A DNA stretch of 64,000 nucleotides from Chrysogorgia sp. JL179-B06. Its lineage: Eukaryota > Cnidaria > Anthozoa > Scleralcyonacea > Chrysogorgiidae. The stretch lies in NCBI GenBank assembly GCA_035772405.1, contig JAYKKM010000439.1:2704501-2768500 (forward strand). The letters are read 5' to 3'. Positions 1 through 11,270 of this stretch are shown piece after piece (the first letter of the stretch is position 1; each line of letters starts with the position of its first letter). Below the pieces are notes generated by a model. The model was given only the letters and a program-made list of their open reading frames with translations, had not been told where the DNA came from and did not search any database. The translations under genes were made by a program, and so were the position numbers.

Positions 1-846
1 CCCCCCCCCCTGCATGGACCTCCTGTTTGGCAAATAACTTTTAAAAAACCACAACAGAGAACAAAAAACCTGTTACTTACCAAGCCAACTTCACGACTCC
101 ACTTTAAAAGAAAGAATTAGAAAGAATCACATTAGAATATTGGTGTCCATACACTTTGCATTGATACGAGACATTTTTAATGAGTGAAAATTCTCTACCC
201 AGCACCTGACGTCAGAGACCATTTCATTTACATATCAAACAAACTGAAATATTTCAAAAACGAAGTAAAATACGGAAAAGTTGTAAAAGGTGTTACTCTA
301 TCCTTTTACGAGTTCTTTCATATTAGACAAACTTAATTATTGTTACCAATGTCCTTTAAAATTACTATTAATTCTTAACTGTTTAAGACCCAATATCAAC
401 ATAAAAATTCTCCTTATTTGTCACCAAACATTTCTTATAGTACTAGTTGGGAGAAGTTGTTTTAAAAACATGTCACTATACCTGACCAGAGCAATTAACA
501 AAGATTTCACAGGCAATCCGTCCTTTGCTAGTTGTAACACTTGACACAGAATTGTTGGTTGTCTCAATGCTTTCCACACCAATACTTTCAAAGATTTTTA
601 CGCCTATAAAATATTTAAAAAATAGAAAACATTTTCTGTGTTTCCGACCATAGAGTTATAGAAACACGAGTGGAAGTTTGGGAGAACGAGAAATTAGTGG
701 GAACACGAGCCCGGAGGGCGAGTGTTTCCACGCTATTTCGAGTTTTTTTTTCGAGGAACACGGAAAGATGTTTTCTATTTCTTTTATAAAATAACACTGG
801 GGAAATAAGTAATAAGACTCTTTTATTAAAATAATGAAAATATACA
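1..846. other. Intergenic, no gene seen
   Basis: AT-rich sequence beginning with a run of ten C. Short open frames occur on both strands but none shows a recognisable domain, splice context or codon pattern. Later exons of the dehydrogenase gene (exons at 3639-12962, minus strand) could lie here or beyond the window, but I could not identify any. Confidence 0.5.
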
Positions 847-866
847 TTCTCCTTCAGTGGCGTAAC

Positions 867-2975
867 CTTTAATCTTTAATCTTTAATCAGAATACTCCTA
901 AACCAGTAAAGACTATACTAGGAGGTACAATACAATATAAAAACAATACAAATTCGATAAGTTACAAAAGAATAACTTATAAAACATAAACATAAACTAA
1001 TATAAAATTAATAATAGTAAAAAGAACTAATCCGATCTAATGGTTGAAAGGGCATATGATTTAAAAGTATCTAAACTAACTATATTAGTGTTGTTAAAAG
1101 GTATTGTATTCCATAAGACTATAGTTCTCGGATAGAAAGAGAATTTAAAAATGTTATTATTAACTTTCATTTGTTTAAAAGGACAGCAGTTCGGAGTTCT
1201 CAATGATCTCTCATTTGGTTTAACATCAGATGGAAGTGAGATGCCAATATGGCCCATATAAATTTTATAAAACATGGTGGCTTGTGAGAGAAGTCTTCGG
1301 TCTTGAAGCGAATCCCAACCAAGACTCTGGATCATAGGTGTAACACGGCTATATCGTGAATAGTCGTTGAACACATATCGAGCAGCCCTTCGTTGAACAG
1401 ATTCAATTTTGTTGATGTTCCGTTGACTGTGTGGATTCCATACACAGGACGTATACTCGAGTTTAGGTCGTACAAGTACGCGATATGCCGTGTCTTTAAC
1501 TTTATGACTGCATCCAGACAATACTCGGCGCAAAATGCCCAGAGTAGAATTTGCGTTTTTGCAGACATTATCTACATGTTCATTCCAGTTCAAGTTGCTC
1601 GATATCGTAACTCCAAGGTACTTTGTAGAGTTGACTTTAGATATAGGCAAGCCATTTAAGATGTATTGGAACAGGGTTGGGATCTTTTTGCATGTTAATC
1701 CCAGATGATAACATTGTTTAACATTAAAGTTAAGCTGCCACGTGCTTGACCATGAAAACAATTGATCTAGGTCATCCTGTAAAGACAAGCAGTCCTGAGT
1801 ACTGTGAATCTCTCTGTATAAGATACAGTCGTCAGCAAAGAGTCGTAGATTAGCATTAATAGATTTGGAAATATCATTTATGTATAATAGAAATAAAACC
1901 GGACCCAAAATTGAGCCCTGAGGTACTCCAGATAAAACAGGCTTGGTAGAAGATTGAATACCATTTATAGAAACAGATTGAGAGCGGCTAGACAAGAAGG
2001 CTTTAATCCATAGCAGTAGGTTTCCTCTAATCCCATAGTGGTCCAGCTTCAATAGCAATCTTTGATGAGGTACCGAGTCAAAGGCTTTCGAGAAGTCGAG
2101 TAGGATAGCATCAGTCTGGCCACGAACATTAATAGATTTTGCCCAATCATGTATAGTTGTTATCAACTTGGTCTCACAAGAAAAACGTTGTCTAAAACCA
2201 TGTTGCTCATCGATTATGATGTTATTATTAGCCAGATGTTTAGCCATATGACTGAGCACAATATGTTCCATTACTTTGCAGCATATGGATGTTAAAGAAA
2301 TTGGTCCGTAGTTTGAAGGAAGACATTTGTTGGCTTTCTTATAGATAGCAGTAATAAGGGCCTTGGTCCAATCTGAAGGGACTGTATTAAGATTTAGAGA
2401 TTGCTGAAAAATGAAAGCTAGCCACCCAGAAGCTGATTGTGATATCTCTTTAAGTACACGTGCTGGTAATTCATCTGGACCACATGCTTTTTTAGGATTA
2501 AGCTGGGATAGTTGTTTAGCAACTCCGTCAGGTGATATTTGTAAATCGGCGATCGAAAAATACGGGGATGTAGAAATACTAGGTAGAGGTAATTGTTCTT
2601 TTGTGAAAACAGAGAAAAAATAGGAATTCAAAGTTTCAGCTTTATCATTGTCTGTAACACTCACTCCTTGTTCAGTCTTGAGAGGTGGAATACCAAGGTT
2701 CTCAGATTTATTATGTTTAACGTAGGACAAGAACTTTTTTGGATTTTCTATAAGGCTGTCACCAATAACATCATTTAAGTAACGACTGTGGGATTCTTTA
2801 ATCAGATTTGACACAGTGTTGCGTTGACGTTTAAAAGCTTTCCAGTGATGTTGATTTTTTGTGCGAACAGCCTTACTGTGGAGGCGATCCTTTTTACGCA
2901 TTTCACGTTTAATCTGGGGATTAATCCACGGTAGTTTAAACTTTGGTTTGGATTGGTAACAGAGGTAGACGGGGC
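867..2975 (-). mobile_element. 5'-truncated CR1/L2-like LINE
   Basis: Minus-strand non-LTR retrotransposon holding the ORF2 frame at 1027-2985 plus a roughly 150-bp 3' UTR. Its 3' end (plus-strand 867-888) is three copies of the 7-mer ATTAAAG on the minus strand. Short terminal tandem repeats of this kind end CR1/L2-type LINEs. The 5' part (ORF1 and the APE endonuclease) is absent, as expected for incomplete target-primed reverse transcription. It starts 12 bp inside the hAT MITE, so it is younger than that MITE. I see no clear target duplication of its own. Confidence 0.8.
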
Positions 2976-2985
2976 CCTTATACAT
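1027..2985 (-). CDS. LINE ORF2 fragment: reverse transcriptase and C-terminal region
   Basis: A 652-residue uninterrupted frame of a non-LTR retrotransposon polyprotein. Visible reverse transcriptase motifs in order: HGFRQRFSCE near residues 262-271, LLDFSKAFDSV near 295-305 (catalytic Asp), SGVPQGSILGP near 352-362, and FADD at 383-386 (the catalytic pair). The C-terminal part has the WNTIPF segment common to CR1/L2/Jockey-clade ORF2. The N-terminal APE endonuclease is missing. The frame begins in the endonuclease-RT linker, and the first residues may be hAT-derived sequence fused by the truncation. The absence of stops or frameshifts over 1.9 kb suggests a recent insertion. It cannot move by itself without an endonuclease. 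Confidence 0.9.
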   Translation of the reverse strand: MYKGPVYLCYQSKPKFKLPWINPQIKREMRKKDRLHSKAVRTKNQHHWKAFKRQRNTVSNLIKESHSRYLNDVIGDSLIENPKKFLSYVKHNKSENLGIPPLKTEQGVSVTDNDKAETLNSYFFSVFTKEQLPLPSISTSPYFSIADLQISPDGVAKQLSQLNPKKACGPDELPARVLKEISQSASGWLAFIFQQSLNLNTVPSDWTKALITAIYKKANKCLPSNYGPISLTSICCKVMEHIVLSHMAKHLANNNIIIDEQHGFRQRFSCETKLITTIHDWAKSINVRGQTDAILLDFSKAFDSVPHQRLLLKLDHYGIRGNLLLWIKAFLSSRSQSVSINGIQSSTKPVLSGVPQGSILGPVLFLLYINDISKSINANLRLFADDCILYREIHSTQDCLSLQDDLDQLFSWSSTWQLNFNVKQCYHLGLTCKKIPTLFQYILNGLPISKVNSTKYLGVTISSNLNWNEHVDNVCKNANSTLGILRRVLSGCSHKVKDTAYRVLVRPKLEYTSCVWNPHSQRNINKIESVQRRAARYVFNDYSRYSRVTPMIQSLGWDSLQDRRLLSQATMFYKIYMGHIGISLPSDVKPNERSLRTPNCCPFKQMKVNNNIFKFSFYPRTIVLWNTIPFNNTNIVSLDTFKSYALSTIRSD

Positions 2986-3638
2986 GTCTTAGGTCTGGGG
3001 CCCCATCAAGGCTCGACTATAATTTCTATATTATCACTATACAGTACAATCGTGAATACCTAGACACATAAATCAGTAAATCAGCTCTTTCTTATCAATT
3101 GAAGGTCAATCTCCCACCCAGGACATTAATGATTCTTCAACATAAATCACAGATTCGCAGGAGGCCGGGGCTGGTCCGAGAGAATCAATTATTAGGGGCC
3201 CCCGTAAATTAGTTCTGACTAAATATGACGATGAAATATATGTCAGTAATGTCGCTGTTAAGCCGTCATTTTTCATTATAATCTTCCACACCATTTTTCA
3301 CAGGGGCCCCACTGAGTTGGGGGCCCTTAGTTCTCAACCTAACCCTACCTAATGGGCGTTACGCCACTGTTCTCCTTAGTCACGCTAGACAGCGTGGTCG
3401 GCTGCTCAAATGAACATAAACGCTCTTAACTGTGAAGAAAAGCATCCAATCTTCTCGTTTTTCTTCTTGTTGTACACATACTGACTGCAGTGTTTAAAAG
3501 TGAGAGGACTGGGGGAAATTAGCCATAGCACAACACTGTAATGCAGACTTGATAACAATCTTAACTAGAGAAGGGGCAAACTTTTGCATGCAGATTTGAT
3601 GAAGAAAAACATTTGAACCATTAAGAAATGGTACTCAC

Positions 3639-3720
3639 CATTCATTGTTGCACCTCTGGCTAACGATTGACAAATATCTGTCCCCATGGCAACACCATCA
3701 TTGGGAAGCCACAATGCACC
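3639..3720 (-). CDS. Exon of SARDH/DMGDH/PDPR-family FAD dehydrogenase (downstream exon)
   Basis: This 82-bp minus-strand exon is bounded by an acceptor (TTTATTTCAG, plus 3721-3730) and a consensus donor (GTGAGT, reading down from 3638). It encodes GALWLPNDGVAMGTDICQSL followed by ARGATMN and one base of the next codon. This matches the segment of sarcosine and dimethylglycine dehydrogenases and PDPR that follows the N-terminal FAD region, where family members read roughly G-x-L/V-x-x-P-x-D-G. It lies downstream of, and in the right order after, the exons at 11754-12962. I assign it to the same gene. At least one exon (about 30 residues) should lie between 3721 and 11753, but I could not find it. 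Family members are mitochondrial and demethylate sarcosine or dimethylglycine, or regulate PDH phosphatase. The exact paralogue is not resolved. Confidence 0.7.
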
Positions 3721-4030
3721 CTGAAATAAATTACTCAACCTTAAAAATACCATATTAAGAAGTATGTACACCATGTTTTCACAGTTTCTGGGAGTCCTTA
3801 TGTGGTGAAATAAAACAGAAAATAGGTTCTAAGTTCAAAGGTTTAAAAAGTTCAAAGATTTGATTTGATTTAATTTTTTTTTTAATTCAATATAAAATTA
3901 TTGAAAATCAATCATTGTTTTTTGGGCCTGGTTGGCTTATTTTTGTCATATGATTACTTTATTCACTCAGTTTTCATTTCGAAATTTAGGTACTTGTTAC
4001 TCTCTGACGCTCAAAACGTTAGACCTAATC

Positions 4031-4184
4031 GTACACACTATTTCACACTATTTCACACTATTTCACACTATTTCACACTATTACACATTATTTCACACTA
4101 TTTCACACTATTTCACACTATTTCACATTATTTCACACTATTTCACACTATTTCACACTATTTCACACTATTTCTGGCAGTACA
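4031..4184. repeat. 10-bp minisatellite, about 15 copies
   Basis: Tandem TTTCACACTA units, nearly perfect with a few ACATTA variants. The array creates long overlapping open frames in two registers (HTISHYFTLF-type peptides). These arise because a 10-bp unit without stops is read in every frame, and they are not genes. Confidence 0.97.
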
Positions 4185-7100
4185 TCAACCTTTTAGAGTG
4201 TTCAATTTTGCATTTTTACACTGCCTACATAACACAACATATTTATATAATGCGGGTATCAGGGGCCATCCCCGAGGGGTTGACCCCGAGGCGGGAGCAC
4301 GCGGCAGCAACGCGATTAACGGAGTGGCCGAATTTCAACGTTCCATGGCGCGAAATTATATAAAGAGATTGTCGGTTGAAACGAGCGTCTCTTTAGTGTG
4401 TTGTATAGCGTGGAATTCTGGGAGATGTTTTGTCTCAGCATCTTTATGTAAATTATCATAAGGATACATGTTTGTACATATATTGTACAAACATGTATGT
4501 AATACATAGATTGTTATGGATGGCGGCATCGTCGTTGCAAGTGCCCGGAAAAATATTCCAGAACCAATCGTCGTTCTGTTTCGCCCCCACCTAAGAAACA
4601 AAAGAGACAAGTGACGGTGTTATTCAAGACTTCTAAGCTGCGCTGCTTTTACAGATAGGTAACGGTGGGAGCATGTCGTCCCAGTGTCCCACGACACGCT
4701 CTTAAAAGTATTTCAATATGTTTTGGAGTAATGTGTTGCACGTTTTATTGCTTACTATTGGTAGATTGCGGTAGTGGCATTTACACTACAACGATAACGT
4801 GTAAATAAGTACTGTTAGGTGCATGTATTTATTTTCCCGCGCGACTTAGCTTGGTATTGTTTGCTTGTATCATTGCATGTTGGCAGGTATGTGTGTGGTA
4901 CGTATACGTGTTTTATACTTACAACTACATCTAAATTTTGCTGCTAGAAAATAACGATAATATAAAAAGTAAGGTTCGCAGGTACTGTAAGAGTGTAATT
5001 GGGAGTACTATTTGGCGCTTTATATAATTGACTTATCTTCACCACCAAGAGCAAGCGTAAACGATATAAATGCTATTATTGCACCATGAGGTTATGAAAT
5101 AACCAAGGTTAAAAACAAAGAGGAGCGCGGCGGTAATCGTAAAAGCTAGTGGCGCGAAGGTACAGATGTGTGTGTTCTTTACAAACCCTGAGCCAGGGCC
5201 TATTTTAGTGTGCAGTATTGCACACTTTTTGTGTAGTATTGATTGAAAAATGTGCAGTATTGAATTTGAGGTTTTCAACTTTATATTAGAAGTATAGGAA
5301 AGGTGTTAAGGTATTAATTAAATGCACCCCCGGAAAACTTTGAAATATAGATTCCCGTAAATGGCATTTCCTGTGATTCTGAGCGGTGATTTTTCAGCTC
5401 AGAAGTTTATAAAATTTCATATTTTGGACCGTTTCGCTTTATATCAGAGCGCATCAGCATGCTGCAAAGAAAAATCAGACGTCACACGCAGGCTAGCCCC
5501 CCTCAGCCCTCCCAATGCATAACGCCTGACAGGCAATGCTATTTTTTCTAATATCTGTTCGATTGAAGGTCTTCGTGTGTCAAAACTTTTATAAAAATCA
5601 ACGGCAAGGTATACGAAACATATCTTTTACGAAATTATATCGGTTTAATGGACATAAAAGCATTGAATCACAGGGTAAACGTCGAATAGATCTTGAAGCC
5701 ATGTCCTTTGATTTTAAAGACGAGTTTTGGGTACTTTACTCGCTTACGCATTTTCTCATATAACATCTGATATTCACATTTTAAGTACACGAAACGTACA
5801 GCGTTCGATTTGCCAGATTCAAGTGATCATTTCGATATAAAATTTATTTAAATCGGGCAAAAACAACGTTTCATAATGATCAATATTACGGAGTTTCACG
5901 AGATAAATGTCAACACAGAATAATAATATTTTCCTGTCCTTCGCCCTTCGGGGCTGTCCATTCCGTCTTCATGATTGATGCAGATCTCTCGTCCGTATTT
6001 TTTTAGAGAATCTTTTTAGAGTATTTTTTTAGAGAATCTTGCAATGGTTTGCCGGTTTACAATTCTTGGTAAACTTTTTCAACTGCGATTCATTACCAAT
6101 AAAAAGAAAGAAAGACGAATGGCCAAGATCCGGCATTGGTCGCTGCCCAACAAGAAGATTTTTCTCGTTGATGTTTCGAGCCGAAAACGGTTTTCTAAGC
6201 AGTTCACAAACAAGGACTGTTTGGACCGAATCAGAGCTCGCTGATGCCATGATAAATCAAGGATCTCCTTAATTACAGACGCGCTGCGCAGTCAGGCCAT
6301 AGTTGGTCAGGCGGAAAGCTAATATTTTGGGCTATCAGGCTATGGTCAAGTTCACCAAAATAGCATGACAAGCTTGTCTAAAATAGGCAAACTGAGCATG
6401 CGTCAAGTGCCGTCAACCAATAATATTTCGAGAATAAACATGACTGTTCATATGGCTGGTCGACCATGACTTGGGCCGGGGCCAGGCTGAACAAAAGAGC
6501 CTGGGAACGAAGACGGGATACGGAGCGAGAATATCCGCGTAATATGCGTGAACTATTATTATTTGTTCTTTTCGAAATGCGCACGACTTCAAAGTTCAAA
6601 GGAGAGATTTGAAATAAAGTAAATAAAAGCAAACAAAACTATATATTTTCAGGAAATGTTTATGACTAGCATGACCGCTAGCTTCGCCACTGATCAAAAT
6701 GGTGATGGCACATGGGCCGCTGCTGTTAATTATCATTTGTCATTTTGATTTTTTAGTTGTTACACCCAATTTTGATTGAGCAATGGTTGATTATTCAAAA
6801 TTTTCCAAAATTAATTGATATTCTACATCTGATTGTGATCTGAGTTTATTTTGTGTTGAATGCTAAGAGGTTGAATGCTAAGAGATGGCAGAAACGACTA
6901 TGAAAAAAGAATATTAACATGAATGATTTTATTATGGTTTTCAAGTTTTAATATTACGTCAGCACATGTAATGTTTGCTCAAAGACTAGTGTCTCCACAT
7001 CCCATGAGTCATAAAGTCACCTGATTTTGAGGCCTATGTACACAGACCGCTAAAACTTGGTATGTGATCTAAATTGGTTGATTGGTTTGTATTTCGGTTG

Positions 7101-7669
7101 TTCATATATCGAGAAAGCGACGCTTGATAAAGAATGCGCATTTCCTCCCTTACAGTAAGTTGGGCCTATTATAATCGATGTGGAGATATTAGCTGGCAGT
7201 TAGCTTGGTGCCTTGCGTGGTGCTAAGTGGTTTAAGGTAGGTGAATTCCTCTGCAGGGGTAGTTTTCTATTGCGCACAATAAATTATTACTCGGGCTACC
7301 TGTGGCAGCACGAGTCCTAAATTCGGCTTCGTTAGTATTATTTTTGGGGTTCCACAAATCTGCAAAATTACGCAATAATATTTCCCGTCAGTCTTTTGCG
7401 AACCGTGAGGCATGTTGCGGGTCAATAGCCGAGTTCATTCTTTTCGACAGCTTTGCTTTTGGTCGAGTTGTTCTCTGACTCTGTTGGTAGATTTTGAAAG
7501 TAACTGACTTAATCAGCAATGTGGCTGACAACTGTGTTGATTGTGAATACGCTCACTATGCTTACAACTGCACACGCTGATCATGGTAGACGACGAGCGA
7601 TTTCGAAACGGTTGGTCTGCGATCTCAACGAGACTATAATGAATGCCAAGTTAGTTATGAATGGCAAAA
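4185..7669. other. Non-coding interval, probably intron of the dehydrogenase gene
   Basis: No supported exon was found here. The segment 4236-4300 (around GCGGGTATCAGGGGCCATCC) is repeated in inverted orientation at about 9435-9490, so it belongs to a dispersed repeat. A copy of a terminus ending ACGCAGGCTA sits at about 5494-5505, the same terminus as the MULE-like element at 52889-53731. The rest is AT-rich single-copy-looking sequence with short chance frames. Confidence 0.4.
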
Positions 7670-8510
7670 GTATACATACTTGGAGTCGGTAATTCCAAAT
7701 CTGATTTCAGAATTGAAATCGAGTAAATATTGACGAGATATAAACGTTCAGAAATCTACGACGAAGTACATAAACAGGTTTTTACGAAGGGTATGCAGGT
7801 TCTCGTAAAATAATAGACACGTATGTTATGTATTTGGACTCGGTTTTCAGAATTGGACTCGGTTTTCAGAATTGAAATCGGATAAATATTGGCCGAGATA
7901 ACGTTCAAAATCTACGATTAATAAACATGCACTTTTCCGATTTGTGATAAACAAATACTGGCGTGCGAGGTCTGGGCACCATGGATGAGGGGAATCTCGC
8001 AGGGGGTTAAATTTCATCACATATTCAACCTGGTTGTGTTTACTGTGAATTATTAATAATTTGAGATGATAAATATTGCACACGCCGGCGATCGGGGCCG
8101 AAAGCAGTCGCACAAAACAGCTTCTTACTTAGTTTTGCTATTCGGGGGGTAATTAATCATGATCAGAGTTTCAGAGGTTTACTACAATTTAAATACCCAA
8201 ACAGCAATTAAACTGTAGTTAAGAGACAAGTGGGCCCAGTTTAGCTGAAGAAATTTTAACCGGAAACTTCTGACAACAATCCTGACAACTGACAACAATC
8301 CTGACAACTGACAACAATCCTGGGTCGGACCTCCACTCAGGGTCTAAAAAATAATCGAGGAGTGCTGCCTTTGCAACAATATCAGCAAATGGTAAGACTT
8401 TCGGGTCTTCTCGGATAACGACCTTAAATCCTCGGAGGCCCTCGGAAACCCCTATCAATTGGGCTTCTAGCCTGTTGGGGTATTCCCTTCACCTAAAAGA
8501 GTGATAAATC
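7670..8510 (+). repeat. Dispersed repeat with two tandem ~165-bp units
   Basis: Two adjacent units share sequence around ATTCCAAATCTG...TTTCAGAATTGAAATCG...GAAGGGTATGCAGGTTCTCG. They are followed by a unique tail containing GCGAGGTCTGGGCACCATGG. The same units occur four times in the Helitron-like element at 36198-37068. They also occur inverted at about 21270-21455 and 35790-35990. The downstream part (8385-8490, around TTCGGGTCTTCTCGGATAAC) is repeated inverted at about 21560-21660. I see no conserved protein between copies. Confidence 0.7.
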
Positions 8511-10084
8511 TAATAAACTAAACTAAACTGACAAATTTGGCGAAATATATATATATACACAGTATGCCACGCTGCCAGCTCAAAAGTAGCCCGAGTTAAC
8601 GCCTAGCCGAGTTTGAGGTGGTCACTAGATACAGCGCAGTGTTTGCTTCCACTGTGATAAATTAGCTGTGGTTAGCATACAGGATCCGCCTATCATGCAT
8701 GTACTTGTTGCGTTACATAGTTTGGCTTAATTTTGGCGCGCAACATTTTGCTGGGGTTCAAGAATAAAGCTAATAAAGTATAGCTTGCGTTGTCCCACGT
8801 TTTCAGTGGCAATGTTTTCGTCACCATGCCTCATTGGCCAGCGTGTATACGATGGTAGTACCCCAATCATTGTGGGAAGTATTCCTTCAAACAGCTCATC
8901 TTTAGAATAGTATATCAATAGCTTTTGGAAGGCTGGGCGTAAGCGACACTAGACTAACTTACTCGGTTGTACAAAATAAATTTATTATATGTATTAACCA
9001 GTTAGGGAAGCTAAATAAATTTTGGTTACATTGCTCTGCAGAAGAATGGACATACGCTTGTTTTCGTTCTTCCTTGCCAAGTCATTCCAACACTCTTCAC
9101 TAAAAGTTTAGTTATCAGCAGCGCGCCCACGTCACATTGGAATGGGCTCCGCGGAACCTCATGCAGGGATGCAGGGATCCTCAGTCACTCCTCGTCGTCC
9201 GGTAACAAAAGCAAGATTATATCATGCGGGTGATTTATAGATCGTCCAATGTTCAAGTCTATGATCACATTATGTTCTGGACAGCTTGAATTGGGTTTTA
9301 CGATCTTCAGAGTTCACAATATCAAACCCTAGCGCAGTTTCATCATCAATTCATCTATTTTTGCAGGTTGCGACATTTAACTCATACGGAGACCCTTATT
9401 GTTCGTTTGCGAAGGTTGCTTTGACAAATGCCCCTGGGTCCCGGGCTCGACCCCTCGGGATGGCTGTTGATACCCGCATAAAACATATACTCTTAACACT
9501 CTACCATGATGTCATCAGTCCTGATATTAGGCCATTTGGCTGCAACCTCAGAAGGTGAAATAAACTCTGTTTCTATTCCAAATACCCTACAATATATAAA
9601 ACTTATTACAGGATCAGTTGGATGAACGTGTTGGATTGGAAGCGATTGAATACATGTAAACAGTAATTACACCCAACATTTAGAAGCTTAAACATGAAAT
9701 AATATACAGGTATGCTGTATTGTCCTTTTTGTTGTACACCATCAAAAATCATTTAAATATGCAACCCGTCACCTTTTTCCATTTCCCCAAAGATAATCGG
9801 ATTTATGAAATAAATAACATTAAATCTGCAGACGATGTAGCGCGCTTGGGGTCTGGGTACTAGCTAGCTAACCTCGAGGATTGTTGCCCAGTGTAACTCA
9901 TCGCCTCGTGTGCTCAGGTTCTCCCCCTCCCCGCCCAGGTTACTTTTGGGGTTACTGGGTCACAGCCGTCGGGCTACTGTAACGTCTTTTGGGGGTCTAG
10001 GTTACCTCGGCGAGTTGTTACAGTTCCTTCTGCCATTCACTTATTTACTTGTTTAGATTATCGCAGGGTGACTCCTTGTTATTG
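8511..10084. other. Intergenic or intronic, no gene seen
   Basis: Contains the inverted partner (9435-9490) of the repeat at 4236-4300 and an AT-rich stretch. GC content rises toward 9840-10040, which leads into the GAGGTTCCC repeat array. No exon is supported on either strand. Confidence 0.4.
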
Positions 10085-10459
10085 TGTGTATCATGTTACC
10101 ATTTTATGTTTTCCGGGGATGAGGTTCCCTCGGTAGGTTGAGTTCAGCTTTTAGACTAGCCGTAACCTGGTTGCACGTTATTGAATTTACCGAAGGAGGG
10201 GCACTCCCTCGTCGGATATTAGGCTATTACGTCTGCATGGGATCGATGAGTTTCCCTGGGCAGCGAATAGCGGGATGCAGCTGCAGGGCGACAAGGTTCC
10301 GTTCGCACGCTGCTGGCTGGTTATTGCATCTGCTGGGGGACATGGAGTTTCCCTCAGTAGATTGAATGCTGGATATCCCATCAGCGAAGGACACGGTTCC
10401 CTGGGCGTCTGTTGCGTCTGCATTGGGATGAGGGCAGCCAATGGTCGTATGCAGCGCTG

Positions 10460-10958
10460 CAAATAATTTTTTGTAATCCGCCGGTCATGATGTCAGAAGA
10501 AATCTAATTCTGGTGGTCAAACAGCAAATCCTGCCGGTCATTAATTTTGCTGTTCAGTTTGTTTCTTCGATGTTTATTACACTAGAACGTTTGACAATTC
10601 TTCATTCATCTTTCCTTTTGTATCACTATAACATTATAAAGAAACCGTGGTGCTAGCAGCTAGCCGCTGATTTCATTACACTTGGTGAGCTGTCCGTACT
10701 GTAGAATAGGTGGACTAGCTAGCATGGTTCTTTATGTTCCTTACTAGTCTTCCTCACTGTGATAGTCTATCATGTTATTATTTGTGAAAATGGATTAAAT
10801 AAAAAAAAAAAAATAAAAAATAAAAAATTTTAGAGGTTAAACATAAAACTGAGTTTAAAAAATATTTGACCGGTCATGACGATCATAAAAAACAAAAATT
10901 CGATGGTGAAAGGTCAAATATCGGCGGTCATTGACCGTTGACCGGCCTGCACTATTTG
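10460..10958. mobile_element. hAT-like MITE with 8-bp target duplication CAGCGCTG
   Basis: The 499-bp insert begins CAAATAAT and ends ACTATTTG. Exact 8-bp copies CAGCGCTG flank it (10452-10459 and 10959-10966). Joining the flanks restores a continuous GAGGTTCCC array. Subterminal inverted motifs around CCGGTCA recur near both ends. No transposase is encoded. The target duplication length and terminal inverted repeats fit hAT. The target sequence is itself palindromic, which slightly weakens the inference. Confidence 0.7.
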
Positions 10959-11262
10959 CAGCGCTGCGTATGGAGCTGCAGGGCGGCTAGCTCCCTCGCA
11001 TGGTGGTGGCAGATTGAAGCATCTGCTGGGGAAGAGGTTCCCTATCGCAGTTGATAGCAGGGCTCGGAACTCTGCCAGGGGCGGAGGTTCCCTGGTGGGC
11101 TACGTGCAGGGTTGGCCACAGCCGGGGATGCGGTTCCCCTGGCACTTGTTGAACAGTGAGTGGCAATTGCGGTGGGACGAGGTTCCCCCAGCATGTGTTG
11201 CGGCGTTTTACATGGCGAGAAGAGATTCTGCCGGAGACCAGGTTCTCCCGCTCGCTGGCGGT

Positions 11263-11270
11263 TTATATAC
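11263..11270 (+). promoter_or_regulatory. Possible TATA box downstream of the repeat array
   Basis: TTATATAC lies in a GC-rich setting at the end of the GAGGTTCCC array. A plausible acceptor (TTCTCTTTAG, ending about 11514) and an AATAAA signal (about 11717) follow on the same strand. These would make a short plus-strand transcript with little coding capacity, antisense to the dehydrogenase intron. This is inference only. Confidence 0.25.

Larger units (their letters stand above)
847..3377. mobile_element. hAT-type MITE with 8-bp target duplication, split by a LINE
   Basis: The segment 855-3369 begins CAGTGGCGTAAC (855-866) and ends with its exact reverse complement (3358-3369). The eight bases on each side are identical (TTCTCCTT at 847-854 and 3370-3377). 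A CAG-type terminus with an 8-bp target duplication is the signature of hAT transposons. No hAT transposase is present. The right part (about 2987-3369) carries GGGGCCC-rich subterminal sequence, while only 12 bp of the left end remain before LINE sequence begins. I infer a roughly 400-bp non-autonomous hAT element into which a LINE later inserted. Confidence 0.85.

Noticed and set aside
3901..4461. 186- and 143-residue frames rich in HTISHYFTLF
   Set aside because: Produced by the 10-bp TTTCACACTA minisatellite, which is open in several frames.
6029..6272. Overlapping 60-77-residue frames on both strands near 6.1 kb
   Set aside because: No domain, splice site or repeat copy supports coding. 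TESELADAM faintly resembles a helix-turn-helix start, but this is too weak to call.
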